From Przewalskia tangutica (Eukaryota > Streptophyta > Magnoliopsida > Solanales > Solanaceae): 64,000 nt of DNA. Positions 36,401 to 49,440 of this stretch are shown piece by piece. The notes beneath the pieces are model-generated. The model was not told the DNA's origin and made no database searches. It was given only the letters and a program-made list of their open reading frames with translations. The stretch spans positions 84,994,790-85,058,789 of the forward strand of contig CM056723.1 in assembly GCA_029844215.1 (NCBI GenBank). Direction: 5' to 3'. Positions within the stretch are counted from its first letter, which is position 1, and every line of letters starts with the position of its first letter. The position numbers and the translations under genes are program-made.

Positions 36401-38380
36401 ATTGTGAAACTTGCCTATGCTTGTTGTTGTGAAACTTGCCTATGCTTGTTGTTGTGAAACTTGCCTACGCTTGTGATGATAGCCTTTGTTGTGCAAGTGT
36501 GGTATTTACGTGTTCGCGTCTCTCGATGAGGCGGTTGACTTGTTGAGAACTTACTTGGGCGTCTTGGCGATGATGGAGAATTCCACGGGTATGTTTCCAT
36601 TTTGATTCTTGTCTTGTTGTTGATGTCACATGGACATGTCTACCGTCGCAAGATTAGGGCACGCGACGTGCGGCGGTCGACACCCGATATATGGTTATTA
36701 TCGCAACATGGACGTGTCTACACCGTCAAGATTCCGGGGCATGTGGCCGTGCGGCGTGGTTGACCACCGATATATTGTTATTGAGGTTACATGGGCATGT
36801 CTACCGGCGTCACGATTCGGGGCGTGTGGCGTGCGGCCTTGTTATGTGTTGCATCATGGACATGTCTACACCGTCACGAGATTCGGGGCATGTGGCCATG
36901 ATGCGAACATGATGGATGTGGTGGCGTGAGACCCATAGTTATATTTGAGTGGTGACTTTGAGGCGTGAGTCCACGACTTGACCGCTTTTATGTTGCGTCG
37001 TATTTTGGTTATCATACATGTCTCCGCTTTATATAGATGTTATGATTTGATCGCAGATATTCTGATTTCACATACTTGGTACTGTTATCGACCTCCTTGA
37101 AGCTGCGTTCATGCCGCAGTGAGGTACATCGGCCGTGGATCCTCGCCTTAGGATCTCGATTCAGCGTTTTGAAGCTCCGTTTCTCGAGGCTTATCTTTTG
37201 GTATGTGTTCCCCGAGTTGTAGGTTCTTGTACATTGGTATGGCGGGCCTGTCCGTCATAGTCGTTGTAAATCTTAGAGTGCAATGCGATGTGGCGAGGTT
37301 GTAAAAGGATTAAACTATTCGGAGTTTTATGTATATCAAGGCAACTGTTTTGGTTGCTTTATTATTATATCTATTGTTGCATGTCTAAGTTTTTATTTCC
37401 GCTGGTTTTTCTCTGATGTTGTATCACTAGGGTGCCCGGGGTAAGGCACCAGTCACGGGCCCGAATTTCGGGGTGTGACAGGTGGTGAATGTGATCGGAT
37501 GCTTGTGGCTTTTTCATCACAAATTCAGAGACAATGGTGTTTCGGAACGCTACAAGGCTAGACTTGTGGCAAATGACACTAATCAGCAGGAGGGCATTGA
37601 TTATGGTGATACTTTTAGGTTGTTAAACCGGCGATGATTTGTAATGTTCTTAGTATTGCTATGGGTAAAAAGTGGCCGATTCATCAGCTGGATGTCAAGA
37701 ACACATTTCTTCATGAGGATTTGAAATAAACTGTGTACATGCATTAGCCACCTGGTTTTGTTCATCATGTCGTTCCCCAGTATGTCTGTCGTCTTAGAAA
37801 GTCACTCTATGGTCTAAAACAGGCACCTCGTGGTTGGTATGACCGTTTTGCCAGGTATATTATGCAGATTGGGTTTATTTGCAGCAGGTGTGACACCTCT
37901 CTGTTCATTTTTCATCATGGTAGTGACATTGCTTACTTGTTATTATATGTTGATGACATTGTTCTCTGACAAATTGAAAAATGATATTATTGCATTTCTC
38001 AAAACTGAATTTGCTATGACTGATTTGAGCAAGCTGAGTTACTTCTTGGGTATATCAGTTACTAGATCTGCAGATACTATGTTCCTGAGTCAGCGTAAGT
38101 ATGCAGAAGAAATTGTGTTCAGAGCTAAGATGTCGAATTGAAATGTTGTGCCTACTCTTGTTGATTCGAAATCCAAGATCAGTGCTTCTGAGGGTGATCC
38201 AGTGTCTGATCCTACTATCTATCGAAGTCTTGCAGGTGCTCTTCAGTACCTCACATTTACCAGGCCAGACATTGCATATGCCGTTCAGCAGGTGTGTATG
38301 TTCATGCATGCCCCGAGGGAACCTCATTTTGCTGCTCATAAGCGTATTATTAGATACATTAAGGGCACTCCTGACTATGG
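33442..38380 (+). pseudogene. Copia linker and reverse transcriptase, split by LTR B
   Basis: The linker ends WNAVMSEEYNVL ... DLVPRPE at about 33840-33920. The frame resumes at 37486 with NVIGCLWLFHHKF and ERYKARLVA, then WPIHQLDVKNTFLHEDL, SLYGLKQAPRGWYDRF, YLLLYVDDIVL (the YVDD active site, about 37935-37965), LSYFLGISV, and GALQYLTFTRPDIAYAVQQV. Several in-frame stops and shifts are present. The RNase H domain is lost after KGTPDYG at 38380, where LTR C enters. Confidence 0.85.
33925..37480 (+). repeat. Solo gypsy LTR B, 3556 bp
   Basis: It starts TGTTATACCCC and ends GGGGTGTGACA, and is flanked by the duplication GGTGG (33920-33924 and 37481-37485). No internal region remains, so LTR-LTR recombination removed it. 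TATAAATA is at 34667-34674. It carries a 25-bp array at 36382-36473 and about four copies of a longer unit with CATGGACATGTCTACCG at 36629-36895. Confidence 0.92.
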
Positions 38381-41223
38381 TGTCACGACCCGGCCCCGGT
38401 CCGCGACTGGTGCCCTACCTGGGCACCCTTACAGGTATACATCAGAGATAACCAGTGGAATATAAATAAAGCTCGTATACATGCAGTACTGTGAAGTAAG
38501 AAACAGGCCAACCGATAAGGTCGTCTTTCGGTATATATTTATATACATAACAAAAAAGATACATCCTTTTCCAGTCCAACCCACAAACCATGACTACAGA
38601 CCTCTAAGAGTTTTAACATAACAACTGTGACGGGACAGGGCCCAGCCATACCCCTGAATATATATGAATCTACAACAACAGGGATCCGCACCAAAAGATG
38701 AACCTCCGGAGTAATGAAGCTTTTCAAAAAGTTGAATTGTGATCCTAAGAGCGATAATCAGCAAACTGTGTACCTCTACCTGCGGCATGAACGCAGCCCC
38801 CAAGGAAAGGGGGTCAGCACAAAATATGTACCAAGTATGTAAAACTGAAAGTACTGTAATTAAATCATATAATCTAAAATAAAGCTGGAGACATGTATGA
38901 TAACCAAATTAACAGTACACTTTGCCTTACTAATAATGAGAGTAAATAAGAGTAAACTTTACCGTTTAAAAATAGGAAGCTTATGATCAAATTAGGGCCA
39001 CCCGCCCGTAGTATCATTAAGCAATCCTACTCCTGGGTCTATTTCACCCGCATAGGTCGTGTGGACCCGTATGAGGTAATTTCCTCGCATACGACTATTT
39101 CACCCGCATGGGACTATTTCATCCTCATGGACCCTAGGGGCCCGCAATGAGTATATACGTCATACTCGCATCGTGGGTAGCAAATCCACGGAAATGCAGA
39201 ATGCAAAATGACCCGGGGATTTGAACAAGTAATAAATAATATAACTCTAGCACCACCGGCTATCATGAACAACACATGCAAGTTAGCAATCTTTAACTCT
39301 CATTAATTATACTTAAGGCACTATCATGTAAAATTCGGTAATTTAACCCAAAGTACTACATACTTCTATTCTTATAAAAAAAAGACTCTTTTTAAATAAT
39401 AAACCCAAGATACTAACACCCGTAGTATCAAGACATGTCTACTTTTCAAATCAAGTTACTACACCTTTAGAAATTCATTCCAAAGCTTTAAAATCAAGTC
39501 GTTTATCCTCTTTTTAAATCAATCAAGTAAACCACTCTTTTACTTCCCATAAAGTCGTTATAACTAACTTCCACAAAGCCATTATAACACTTTATGTTTT
39601 TAGAAAACTAAGGCATTTACATCTTTAAAATCAAGGAAGCTTAACTCCCAACTCAACCAAACTTGTACACTTTAAATCAATTCAATGCTTCCAAAATGAA
39701 GTCGAATTCATTTAAGACTTGTACGTCTACCGTACTATACATTTGTAAAACTCATGCTCAAGAAGATAGGGAAAGTTCCACATACCTCTTCGGCTCAATC
39801 CACTTGCTAAGTCGAATACGCCGCACGTAGAATGTCAACATATAATGACCATAATATATCTATCAACTTCTAGCTTTCTAAGGTAGAATAATTCTAAGTA
39901 TACGGCCTCTTATTCTACGGAAAATTGGGCATTACTTCCCCTGTTTCTACGTACTTTTCCACCTTTTTCAAGGCCCGAAATCAATAACCAATATGCCACA
40001 TTTAAGGCTCGACAAATCAGCTAATCAAAGGGGATTACACGCCTAACAGGACGTGTAAAATGCTGGCCCACAATTCATATATAATAGTCCAATAATTCTA
40101 AGGCAATTCTCGGCTACAACATGTCAACATATAATCCTTTTCAATTCCTTTTTAATCCAAGTCGTTATTCCAACATGTTATATAAGTCATAATCAATTAC
40201 AACAATTATATTCCCTTCCTTATATAACATGTAACGATTATAACTAACAACCAAATTGATTAACAACTTTAATGGCTAACATGCCAATTTCGGTTTTTAC
40301 ATTTCAACATGGTCCAAATCTTTTCAATCTTCATTCTATATATCACATGCTCGTTTATCAACTACTATAACATGTAATCTTCAATTACATTAAGAAGACG
40401 AAGATTTTTACCTCAATAAGCCCAAATATAATCCAAGATTAAAAGTCGATCCTTAGCAACTTTAGCTCCTCTTCTTCACATCCCAATCCACTCCAAGCAA
40501 CCCTTAGAAGTTCATAAACAACTTCTCTTCAAATTCCAACATCAAAGTTGAAGAACACCTTAGGGTTTCATGTTGCGACTAACGGATTAACATAGTATTT
40601 CCGGGATTTAAGAGGTTGTTTATCCTTAGTATACTACTAGGGATCTTAGGTATGAGTTTGGGGATTTATCAATAATTATTGAAGAATTTTTTTTGCCGAG
40701 AGCTCCTTAGTGAGCACCACAAGTTTCTTGATTTTTTTCTAAGTGTTGGATCTTGTCTTGCTACTAGTATGATATATATAATACATCCAAGGGTTTAGAT
40801 TAAACCAAATGTGTGGCTAGGATTGTGGTCAACAATATCAAGCTCCACTTGGTCTTCTTGACCAAGACTTTTTCGCACAACATGGGCATGTGGAGGGTGA
40901 CACGATTGGTCCAAAATATTTCATCTCCCGAAATTTCCATAATTAGTCAAAATATCGAAAATCTTGTGGGCCCCACAAAAATGTAAAATTTCCCGAGTGG
41001 GCCCCACGTGACCAAATCCGAAAATAAAATTTCACAATTCTAATAAATTCTATAAGTCTCAAATGATAAATTTGAGAAACCAATTCTCATTAAAAATGTT
41101 TTTCCTTCACGAGATTCAGAAGATTTTCCTTAGGAATAACAAATCTTTCTTTCGTTCAAATTTAAAGTCTTGTTTTCTTACGCACGTTCTCATACACGTG
41201 TCCTGGAACTACGGGGTGTAACA
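38381..41223 (-). repeat. 3' LTR of element C, 2843 bp
   Basis: On the + strand it runs TGTCACGACCC to CTACGGGGTGTAACA, directly followed by the purine-tract complement TTCTCCCCACCCCC. It enters the copia element after TATGG. The LTR end is the closest match to the fragment at 8336-8978. Confidence 0.88.
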
Positions 41224-41238
41224 TTCTCCCCACCCCCT
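41224..41238 (-). other. Polypurine tract of element C
   Basis: The minus strand reads GGGGGTGGGGAGAA directly before the LTR. This confirms the minus orientation of C. Confidence 0.75.
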
Positions 41239-41415
41239 TAGAAACATTCATCTCGAATTTTCTTTCGGAATTCAATCTAATCAGATATCGGCATAATCCC
41301 CTTTAACTATACCCAAAATAATCAAATATGCCACACATGGCCACATAACAACACTTATGTAAATACGTCAATTAAAAAGATAAGTAGGGAAGCGAATTAC
41401 CTGTGGGTGTAGGGA

Positions 41416-43142
41416 ACAAGTGAAGATACTTCATCATCATGTCCTCCTATGCTTCCCAAGTCATCTCCTCTCTATTATCATTCCGCCACAAGACTTTGAC
41501 GTAAACCACGTCTTTAGTCTGTAATCGTCTGACCTGGCGATCAAGTATCGCTATAGGACTCTCCTCATACGATAACCCCCCGTCACCTGGACATCACTAA
41601 CCGGGAAAACTCCGGATGGATCTCCAATACACTTCCGTAACATAGAACGTGGAAGACCGGATGTACTGCCTCCAAATTGGATGACAGATCTAACTCGTAG
41701 GCAACCTTGCCCACTCTACGAACAATCTGGTAAGGTCCAATGTACCTTGGGCTAAGTTTCCCCTTCTTCCCAAATCTCATCACACCCTTCATGGGTGACA
41801 CCTTCAAGAAGACCCAATCGTCAATCTGGAACTCCAAGTGTCGACGTTGATTATCTGCATACGACATTTGTCGACTCTGAGCTGCTAACAACCTCTCCTG
41901 GATAAGCTTCACCTTATCCACAGCCTGCTGAATCAAATCAGGGCCAACTAACTGAACCTCGCCAACATCGAACCAACCAATCGGCGACCTACACTTCCTG
42001 CCATACAAGGCCTCATACGGCGCCATCTGAATACTGGAATGATAACTGTTATTATACACAAACTCAACAAGAGGCAAATGATCCTCCCAGCTACCCCTGA
42101 AATCAATAATGCAGGCCCACAACATATCCTCAAGTGTCTGGATAGTACGCTGCTCGCCCGTCGATGCGAGGGTGAAATGCGATCTTGAGACTCACTGTGT
42201 CCCTAACCCCTACGGAAAGACCTCCGAAGTTAGCGTAATCGAGCCCATCATGCGATATAATAGATGTAGGAACTCCGTGCAGTCTCACAATCTCCCTGAT
42301 ATACAGTCTAGCATAATCTTCAGCCGAGTAAGTAGTCCTGAACGGAAGGAAATAGGCTGATTTCGTCAGCCTGTCTACTATAACCCAAATGGAATCACAC
42401 TTCCTCTAAGTATGAGGTAACCCTGTAACAAAATCCATGTTGATCACCTCCCACTTCCATGTCGGAATCTCAATCGTCTGTAATATCCCACCGGGCTTCT
42501 GGTGCTCAGCCTTGACCTGCTGACAATTCGGACATTGAGCAACGAACTCTGATACGTCCCTCTTCAGGCCATCCCACCAATACACATATCTGAGGTCATG
42601 GTACATCTTAGTCGACCCCGGATGAATAGAATAACGAGCATTGTGTGCATACCCTAGAACCTGTTGACGAAGTCCTGCAACATCGGGCACACACAATCTG
42701 CCCTCGTACCTTATCACCCCATCAGGTGCTACCTCCAACAGACTCTTATCCTCTCGGAGAGTCGTATCTCGATATCGTACCAGAAACGGATCCTCATACT
42801 GTCGCCTTTTCACCTCCTCAACGATGGAAGACTCGGCAACCTCTCGAACCCGAATCCCACTATCCTCGGTATCAACCAACCGAACCCCAAGACTCGCTAA
42901 CTGATGTATCTCATGGACCATGTCCCTTATATCTGGTTGTACATCTGACAGATTACCCATAGATCTACGACTAAGAGCATCTGCAACCACGTTGGCCTTC
43001 CCCGGGTGGTATAAGATATCAACATCATAGTCCTTAAGTAACTCTTACCACCGACTCTGCCGCAAGTTCAGTTCTCTCTGTCTGAATATATACTGGAGGC
43101 TCTTGTGGTCTGTATAAATATCCACATGAACCCCATATAAGT
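41416..43142 (-). pseudogene. Element C pol, 3' half: RNase H end, integrase, chromodomain
   Basis: Reading right to left: LYGVHVDIYTDHKSLQYIF at the break (43142), VVADALSRRSMG (RNase H end), the H2C2 finger region with CPNCQQVKAEH, WKWEVINMDFVTGLPHT (first Asp of the integrase core), and after a broken part EFVYNNSYHSSIQMAPYEAL, SPRYIGPYQIVRRVGKVAY and a chromodomain-like end (SPIAILDRQVRRL, KVLWRNDNREEMTWEA). The Q-to-stop change after GLPHT (42404) is a single point mutation. The frame is disturbed between about 42130 and 42400. A chromodomain would steer integration to marked chromatin; this is known for chromoviruses. The 5' half is inferred at 56261-58807. Confidence 0.85.
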
Positions 43143-46115
43143 TGTCACGACCCGACCCCGGGCCGCGACTGGTGCCCTACCTGGGCACCCTGTTCAGGTA
43201 TACATCAGAGAATAGCAGCGGAACATACACAACATATACACAGGTGTAACAATATAACAACACAGGCTAGCCGATCAGGACGCCTTCCATAATATAAACA
43301 AAGTCAAAAGTACAACTTTACAACTCAGTTCTTACAGCCCAACCACATATGTGAATACAGACCTCTAGGAATAACAACTGTGGCGGGATAGGGCCCCGCC
43401 ATACCCCTGAATGTACATAATCTACAACATCGGGGAAGAGGCGTACGAAAGAAAGACAAGCCTCCGGAGAATGGAGCTTAGGCGTCGATAAGTGATCCTA
43501 AGAGTGTGGATCATGCACCTTACCCTTTCTGCGGCATGAACGCAGCCCAGAGAAGGGGTACACAATATGTACTAAGTATGTAAAACCGGAAAATCGTAAT
43601 TACAACATAAGTTTAAAAGAAAGCCGGAGACATGCATGATAACAAAATTACAGTACACAGTGCCTTACTAACAATGAGAGTAACAATAGGTGTATACTTA
43701 CAAAAAAAAAAAAAATAGGATTGGAATCCTACTCCTGGGACTATTTCACGCGTAGGTCGGTGGACTGCGTGAGGTATTCCTCGCATGGGACTATTTCACC
43801 GCATAAGCCCTTACGGACTCGCGTGAGGTATTCCTCGCATAGGTGGACGCCGCGTGGGACTATTTCACCGCGTAAGCCCTTACGGACTCGCGTGAGGTAT
43901 TCCTCGCATCGTGGTTAGCAAATCCACGGAAATATACTATGCCACAATCGGGAATGACCCATGACGAATAATATATCACTAGCCCAAACGGCTATCACAC
44001 ACAACATAAGCTCTATCGACATCATACAATAAATAAGCAAGTTAAGAAATCCCCTAACTTCTTACTATTCTTGTTCATATACACTCTCATTTTAGTTTAC
44101 TTAAGGCACTAACATGTCTTTATGAAAATCCGGGAATTAACCCAAAGTACTACGTACTTCTATTCTTTTAAAATGACTCATTTCATTATAAAACTTCCAA
44201 GATACTAATAGCCGTAGTATCAAGTGACAATTTCTTTTCAAGACAGGTCACAATACTTTTTAGAAATAAACTATGGCTTCTAAATCAAGTGACTCGTGTC
44301 TTATAAAACCTTAGGCAATTGATGCCTTAAAATCGAATTGCCTTTCATTAAATCAAGTCATTTATCTTTCCATAAAGTCAATATAACCAACTCCTCATAA
44401 AGTCGTTATATTCACTTTATACCTTAGTCATGTACAATTTCCTATCCAAGGGACTTATACGTTTTTAAAACGACACAAGTATTACATACTTTAAAATTCT
44501 TCAAGTCCCTTATCTTTAACAAGACTTAAGACATCTTTAATATTCTCAAAGAAGTGAGTTAATCTCCTAACTCACCCGATTGGCATTTCATAAAACAAGT
44601 AAAGAATGTCAAAGTCTCGTACGTCTACCGTACTATATACGTGAAACTAGTCATGCTCAAAGGATAGGAAAAGTTCTACATACCTTGTCGGGTCAAACCA
44701 CTTGCCAAGTACAAAGTCCCGCCCGTACTATGTCAACCTATAATATTCACAATACGTCTATTAAAGCCTTACTTCAAACGTATAATATTATAAGTGTTAA
44801 GTCTCTAATTTCTACGGAAAATCGGACAGCACCTCCTTTGTATTTACTCACTTTGCCACTTTTTTCAAGGCCGAAAATACAATAACCAAACAGCCCCAAT
44901 TGGCTCACAATTATATAGAAGGTAGTCCAATACAAATTAATAACTAAACAGCCCCAATTGGCTCACAATTATATAGAAGGTAGTCCAATGCAAATGACTA
45001 ACTAAACAGCCCCAATTGGCTCACAATTATATTGAAGGTAATCCAATACAAATGAATAACCAAACAATACAAACTACAAGTCCAAATTCGGCCACCTTGA
45101 GTTCAACAATACCAATTCTATCCAATTTCCATTTCAATCCAAATTGGTAGCATAAAATGATATCAAGTCACATTTGGTTATAACTACCATAATCTTCAAG
45201 TCAATAACATGCGACAATTCTAACAACGATTAAATTGTAATCAACTTAGTAATGGCTTACATTACATTTCGGATTTCCAAGGCTATAATCAATCCATAAT
45301 TCTTATAACTTCAATATAACAATTTCATGCTCGCAACATACAAAGCTAACAACAACAATATAAGTAATCTTGTAATACTTTCAAAGAACAAGATTATACC
45401 TCAAAGATTCTTAATCCAACTCCAATCCGAAGTCGCTCCTTAGTAGTTTAGAGCCTCTCCAAGACACCTCAATCCGCTTGTTGAGACCCTTAGAACAATA
45501 CCAACAATTATCCTTCAAAACTCCAACAAAACCTAGAAAGACCCTTAGGTTTTCGTTTTCACGACTAACAGTAAACTACCTTTTTCCAAGACTTTTCTAT
45601 TGAGATGTGTTTACAATACACCTAAGAACCTTGGTTTAAAGTGGGGAGTTGAATGAACAAGAAACAAATTTTTTTCTCCTTCCTTTTTGTGAAACCCGAA
45701 ACCTCTCAATGTGTTCTTCAATTTGTGCAATTTTTTCTAAGTGTTAAACTCTCCCTCTACTAGTAGTAATATATAAAGCACCTTGGAGGGTTATGATATA
45801 AACACATGGAAGGCTTAGATGTAGTCTTACAAAAGAATCAAGACCATTGTGGGACCTTTGACCTTAGTCAATATTATCAAGCCTCAAGTTGCAAGACTTG
45901 TCTTGCAACAAAGGTCAAATGACCCTTATGCCCTTGCTAAAAATCGTCCAAGGCATAGTAAGGGGGTGACACGTGTCGCCCTCCCATTCGTCATACTAAT
46001 ACGTTTTCCGACAATTTCCATAATTTCCGATAAATTTTTACAAGTCTCAAATCTTAACATTTGTGAGTTCTTACTTACGTTCTTAAAACATGTCCTGAAA
46101 TTACGGGGTGTAACA
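43143..46115 (-). repeat. 3' LTR of element D (left copy), 2973 bp
   Basis: TGTCACGACCC to TTACGGGGTGTAACA, followed by TTCTTCCCCCC, the purine-tract complement. It holds three 58-bp repeats at 44881-45054 and a short array of GACTATTTCACCGCAT words at 43738-43912. Confidence 0.9.
44881..45054. repeat. 3 x 58-bp tandem repeat in LTR D
   Basis: Each unit contains CAGCCCCAATTGGCTCACAA and GAAGGTAGTCCAAT. The period is 58 bp. The same array is at about 52883-53056 in the other LTR. Confidence 0.9.
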
Positions 46116-46190
46116 TTCTTCCCCCCTTAGAAACATTCGTCCCCGAATGTTCTTTCGGAGTCAAACTTAAAATAGCGACATAGTTTCCTT

Positions 46191-47580
46191 TCACAACCCT
46201 GACATACCAAAATAACTGCTACACATGGCCACATAATAGCATTTAGGCAAAAGAGATACTCCAATTAAAACTTGACAAGTAAGGGAAGATGAATTACCTG
46301 AAGGTATAGGAAATAAGTGAGGATACTTCCTCAACATGTCTTCCTCCGCCTCCCAAGTCATCTCCTCTCGGTTATCATTCCTCCACAGGACTTTGACGGA
46401 AGCTACATCCTTGGTCCGCAGTCGCCTGACCTGGCGATCGAGTATCGCTATGGGACTCTCCTTATACGATAACCCCTCTGTCACCTGGATCTCACTAGTA
46501 GGAAAAACTCTCGCTGGATCTCCGATACACTTCCGCAACATAGAAACATGGAAGGCGGATGTACCGCCTCGACCTCTGATGGCAGATCCAACTCATAAGC
46601 AACCTGACCCACTCTACGGACGATCTGGTAGGGCCCAATGTACCTTGGGCTGAGTTTTCCCTTCTTAGAATCTCATCACACCGCCATGGGTGGTGGCTCA
46701 AGAAGACCCAATCGTCTACGAAACTCCAAATGCGACGCCGATTATCCGCGTATGACCTGCCGACTGCTACGTGCTAACGATCTCTCTGGATAAGCTTCAC
46801 CTTATCCACCGCCTTTGTACCAAGTGCAGGCCAACTAACTGTACCTCGCCCACGTCGAACCAACCGATCGGCGACCTGCATTTCCGCCCATATAAAGCCT
46901 CGTATGGCGCCATCTGTATGCTGGAATGGTAGCTGTTGTTATAAGCAAACTCCACAAGAGGCAAATGATCCTCCCAGCTACCACTGAAATCTATCACGCA
47001 GGCTCGCAGCATATCCTCAAGTGTCTGGATAGTGCGCTCTGCCTGCCCGTCAGTCTGAGGGTGAAATGCTGTGCTGAGACTCACCTGTGTCCCCAAACCC
47101 TTCTGGAAAGACCTCCAGAAGTTAGCCGTAAACTGGGCTCCCCTATCAGAAATAATCGACACTGGGACACCGTGCAGCCTCACAATCTCCCTGATGTACA
47201 ATCTGGCATAGTCCTCGGTGGCGTCGTCTGGCCCGGAAGGAAATGGGCTGATTTCGTCAGCCTGTCAACAATAACCCAAATGGAGTCGTACTTCCTCTGA
47301 GTACGAGGTAACCCTGTAACAAAGTCCATGTTGATCGCCTCCCACTTCCAAGTCGGAATCTCAATAGGCGCAACAATCCACTGGGCCTCGGTGCTCGACC
47401 TTGACCTGGCGGCAATTAGGACATCGTGCAACAAAACGCCACGTCCTCTTGTGCCATCCCACCAATACAAACATCGAGGTCATGGTACATCTTGGTCGAC
47501 CCGGATGAATAGAATATCGGCGCTGTGTGCCTCCCGAGAATCTGGCGTGAAGTCTGATACATCGGGAACACACACCGGCC
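46191..47580 (-). pseudogene. Element D integrase and chromodomain
   Basis: From right to left: WKWEAINMDFVTGLPRTQ (first Asp), SIISDRGAQFTANFWRSF (second Asp) and DGQAERTIQTLEDML (Glu) give the full DDE triad. EFAYNNSYHSSIQMAPYEAL follows, then a broken part and the chromodomain IAILDRQVRRLRTKDVASVK ... EMTWEAEEDMLRKYPHLFP at 46290-46470. The HHCC finger upstream (about 47400-47570) is frameshifted. The centre at 46797-47201 is open and well conserved while its flanks are scrambled, an uneven pattern worth checking. Confidence 0.85.
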
Positions 47581-47639
47581 CTCAAATCTCGACACCATCA
47601 GCGCTACCTCGAATAGACTCTTCTCCTCCGAAGAGCTGC

Positions 47640-48292
47640 ATCACTGCATCGTACCAATCCGGGTCCTCAAACTGTCGCCTCTTCACCTCATCAACGATGG
47701 AAGACTCGGCAACCTCACGAACCCGTACCCCACTATCGTCGGTATCGATCAATCGAACCCCAAGGCTCGCTAACTGGTGGATCTGACGGACCATGTCCTG
47801 TCTCTCTGGCTGTACCTCTGATAGGCTCCCCATAGACCTACGACTCAAGGCATCAGCAACTACGTTGGCTTTCCCCGGATGGTATAGAATATCAACATCA
47901 TAGTCTTTCAGCAACTCTAACCACCGTCTCTGCCTCAAATTCAGCTCCCTCTGCCTGAAGATATACTGGAGGCTCTTGTGGTCTGTATAAATATCCACAT
48001 GAACCCCGTACAAATAGTGTCTCCAAATCTTCAAGGCATGAATAACTGCGGCCAACTCTAAGTCATGGGTAGGGTAATTCCTCTCATGCTTCCGTAACTG
48101 CCGGGAAGCATAGGCTATAACATTTTCGTGCTGCATCAAAAAACACCCTAGCCCGATACCTGAGGCATCACAATAGATCACGTACCCATCTAACCCCTCC
48201 GGAAGAGTAAGAACTGGAGCTGTAGTCAACCTTTCCTTCAACAACTGGAAACCCCTCGCAAGACCTCGTCGCGGGAACTTGGTGCGCTTCAC
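47640..48292 (-). pseudogene. Element D RNase H domain
   Basis: A long open stretch carries the four acidic residues: YCDASGIGLG, the Glu of HDLELAAVIHALKIW, YTDHKSLQYIF and VVADALSRRSMG. It continues into the linker before integrase (RREVAESSIVDEVKRRQFED-like). The domain removes the RNA strand of the RNA-DNA hybrid. The upstream join to reverse transcriptase is shifted at about 48290. Confidence 0.85.
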
Positions 48293-49440
48293 GAGTCACC
48301 TAGTCAACGGTGCTGAAATCGAAGCAAACTGCTCCACAAACCTACGATAATAACCCGCTAGTCCTAAGCTGCACACTCGGTCGGAGTAGTAGGCCTCGGC
48401 AAGACTTGACCGCCTCGATCTTTGCGTATCCACGCGAACACCGTCGCCCGATAATATGCCCGGGAATGCCAGAGGCCAACCAAAACTCACACTTGGAGAA
48501 CTTGGCGAATAGCTGCGGCTCGGAGAATCCCAATCTGACCCTCGTGATCTGCGTGCATGCTCCCTCTGTCAGTGAATACACGGGATGTCATCATGAATAC
48601 AATCACAAATGTATCCAAAAAGGCTTGAACACGGTTCATCAAATCGATAAATACCCTGGAGCGTTGGTCGAGCCGAAAGACATAACCACGAACTCATAGT
48701 GCCCATCCGGGTCTGAATGCGATCTTTGGGATGTCGCCTCTCGAACTCGAACGATGATAACGGATCGCGGTCTATCTTTGAGAAACACCTCGCACCGCAA
48801 TGGTCAAACAAATCATCAATCACGGGGAGGGTACCTATTCTTAATGGTTACCTTATTCGGATGCACGTAGTCAACACACATACGCTGGCGTCCATCCTTC
48901 TTCTTCACAAACAACAGCGCTCCCGGGAGATACACTAGGCACGATAAAGCCTTTCTCCAGAAATCTTTCGGTGGTCTTTCGGCTCCTCAACTCGGCGAGT
49001 GCCATCACGTATGGCGGAATGGAAATAGGTCGAGTGTCCGGCAACGTGTCAATACAAAACTCGATCTCCTCTCGGGAGGATACCGGAAGATCATGCGGGA
49101 ACACATCCGAAACTCCTAACCATCGCATCGAAGAATCGGCACCTCGGCCTGCGTATCGAATACCGAACGGATGATAGATGTACCGCTACGCACCATCTTC
49201 CTAGCCTTGAGGTAAGAAATAAACTTACCTCGGCGTGACTGTGTTGCCTCTCCACTCGATAATCGGCTCGCCAGAAACGGAACGAACCAACTGTCCCTAC
49301 GGTCAGCGTTGGCATAACAAGAAGCCAACGATCCATACCCATAATGACATCAAAATCGTCATCTCTAACTCTATCAAGTCTGCAAGGTCGGCGATGTAAA
49401 TATAAATCGGACAACCTCAGTACACGCTCGGCTAACAAGA
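48292..49440 (-). pseudogene. Element D reverse transcriptase
   Basis: Pieces in different frames match the intact copy at 56520-57411: FDVIMGMDRW at about 49340, EIEFCIDTLPDTRPISIPPY near 49050, IDDLFDHCGARCFSKID near 48800, LFAKFSKCEFWLASGIPGHI near 48480, and LGLAGYYRRFVEQFASISAP near 48330. The FIDD active site region at about 48590 is not readable. Many breaks coincide with places where CTG or CAG in the related copy reads CG here. Confidence 0.75.

Larger units (their letters stand above)
21518..38380 (+). mobile_element. Ty1/copia element, split by nested insertions
   Basis: The pieces are 21518-23308 (LTR, gag, protease), 32591-33924 (integrase) and 37486-38380 (reverse transcriptase). 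They read in the correct domain order on one strand and join across two inserted elements with target duplications. A third insertion at 38381 cuts the RNase H end. The 3' LTR is not in the window. This is the oldest layer of the right-hand stack. Confidence 0.85.

Noticed and set aside
46926..47786. Plus-strand frames of 124 and 152 codons
   Set aside because: They are shadows of the minus-strand integrase and RNase H linker of element D.
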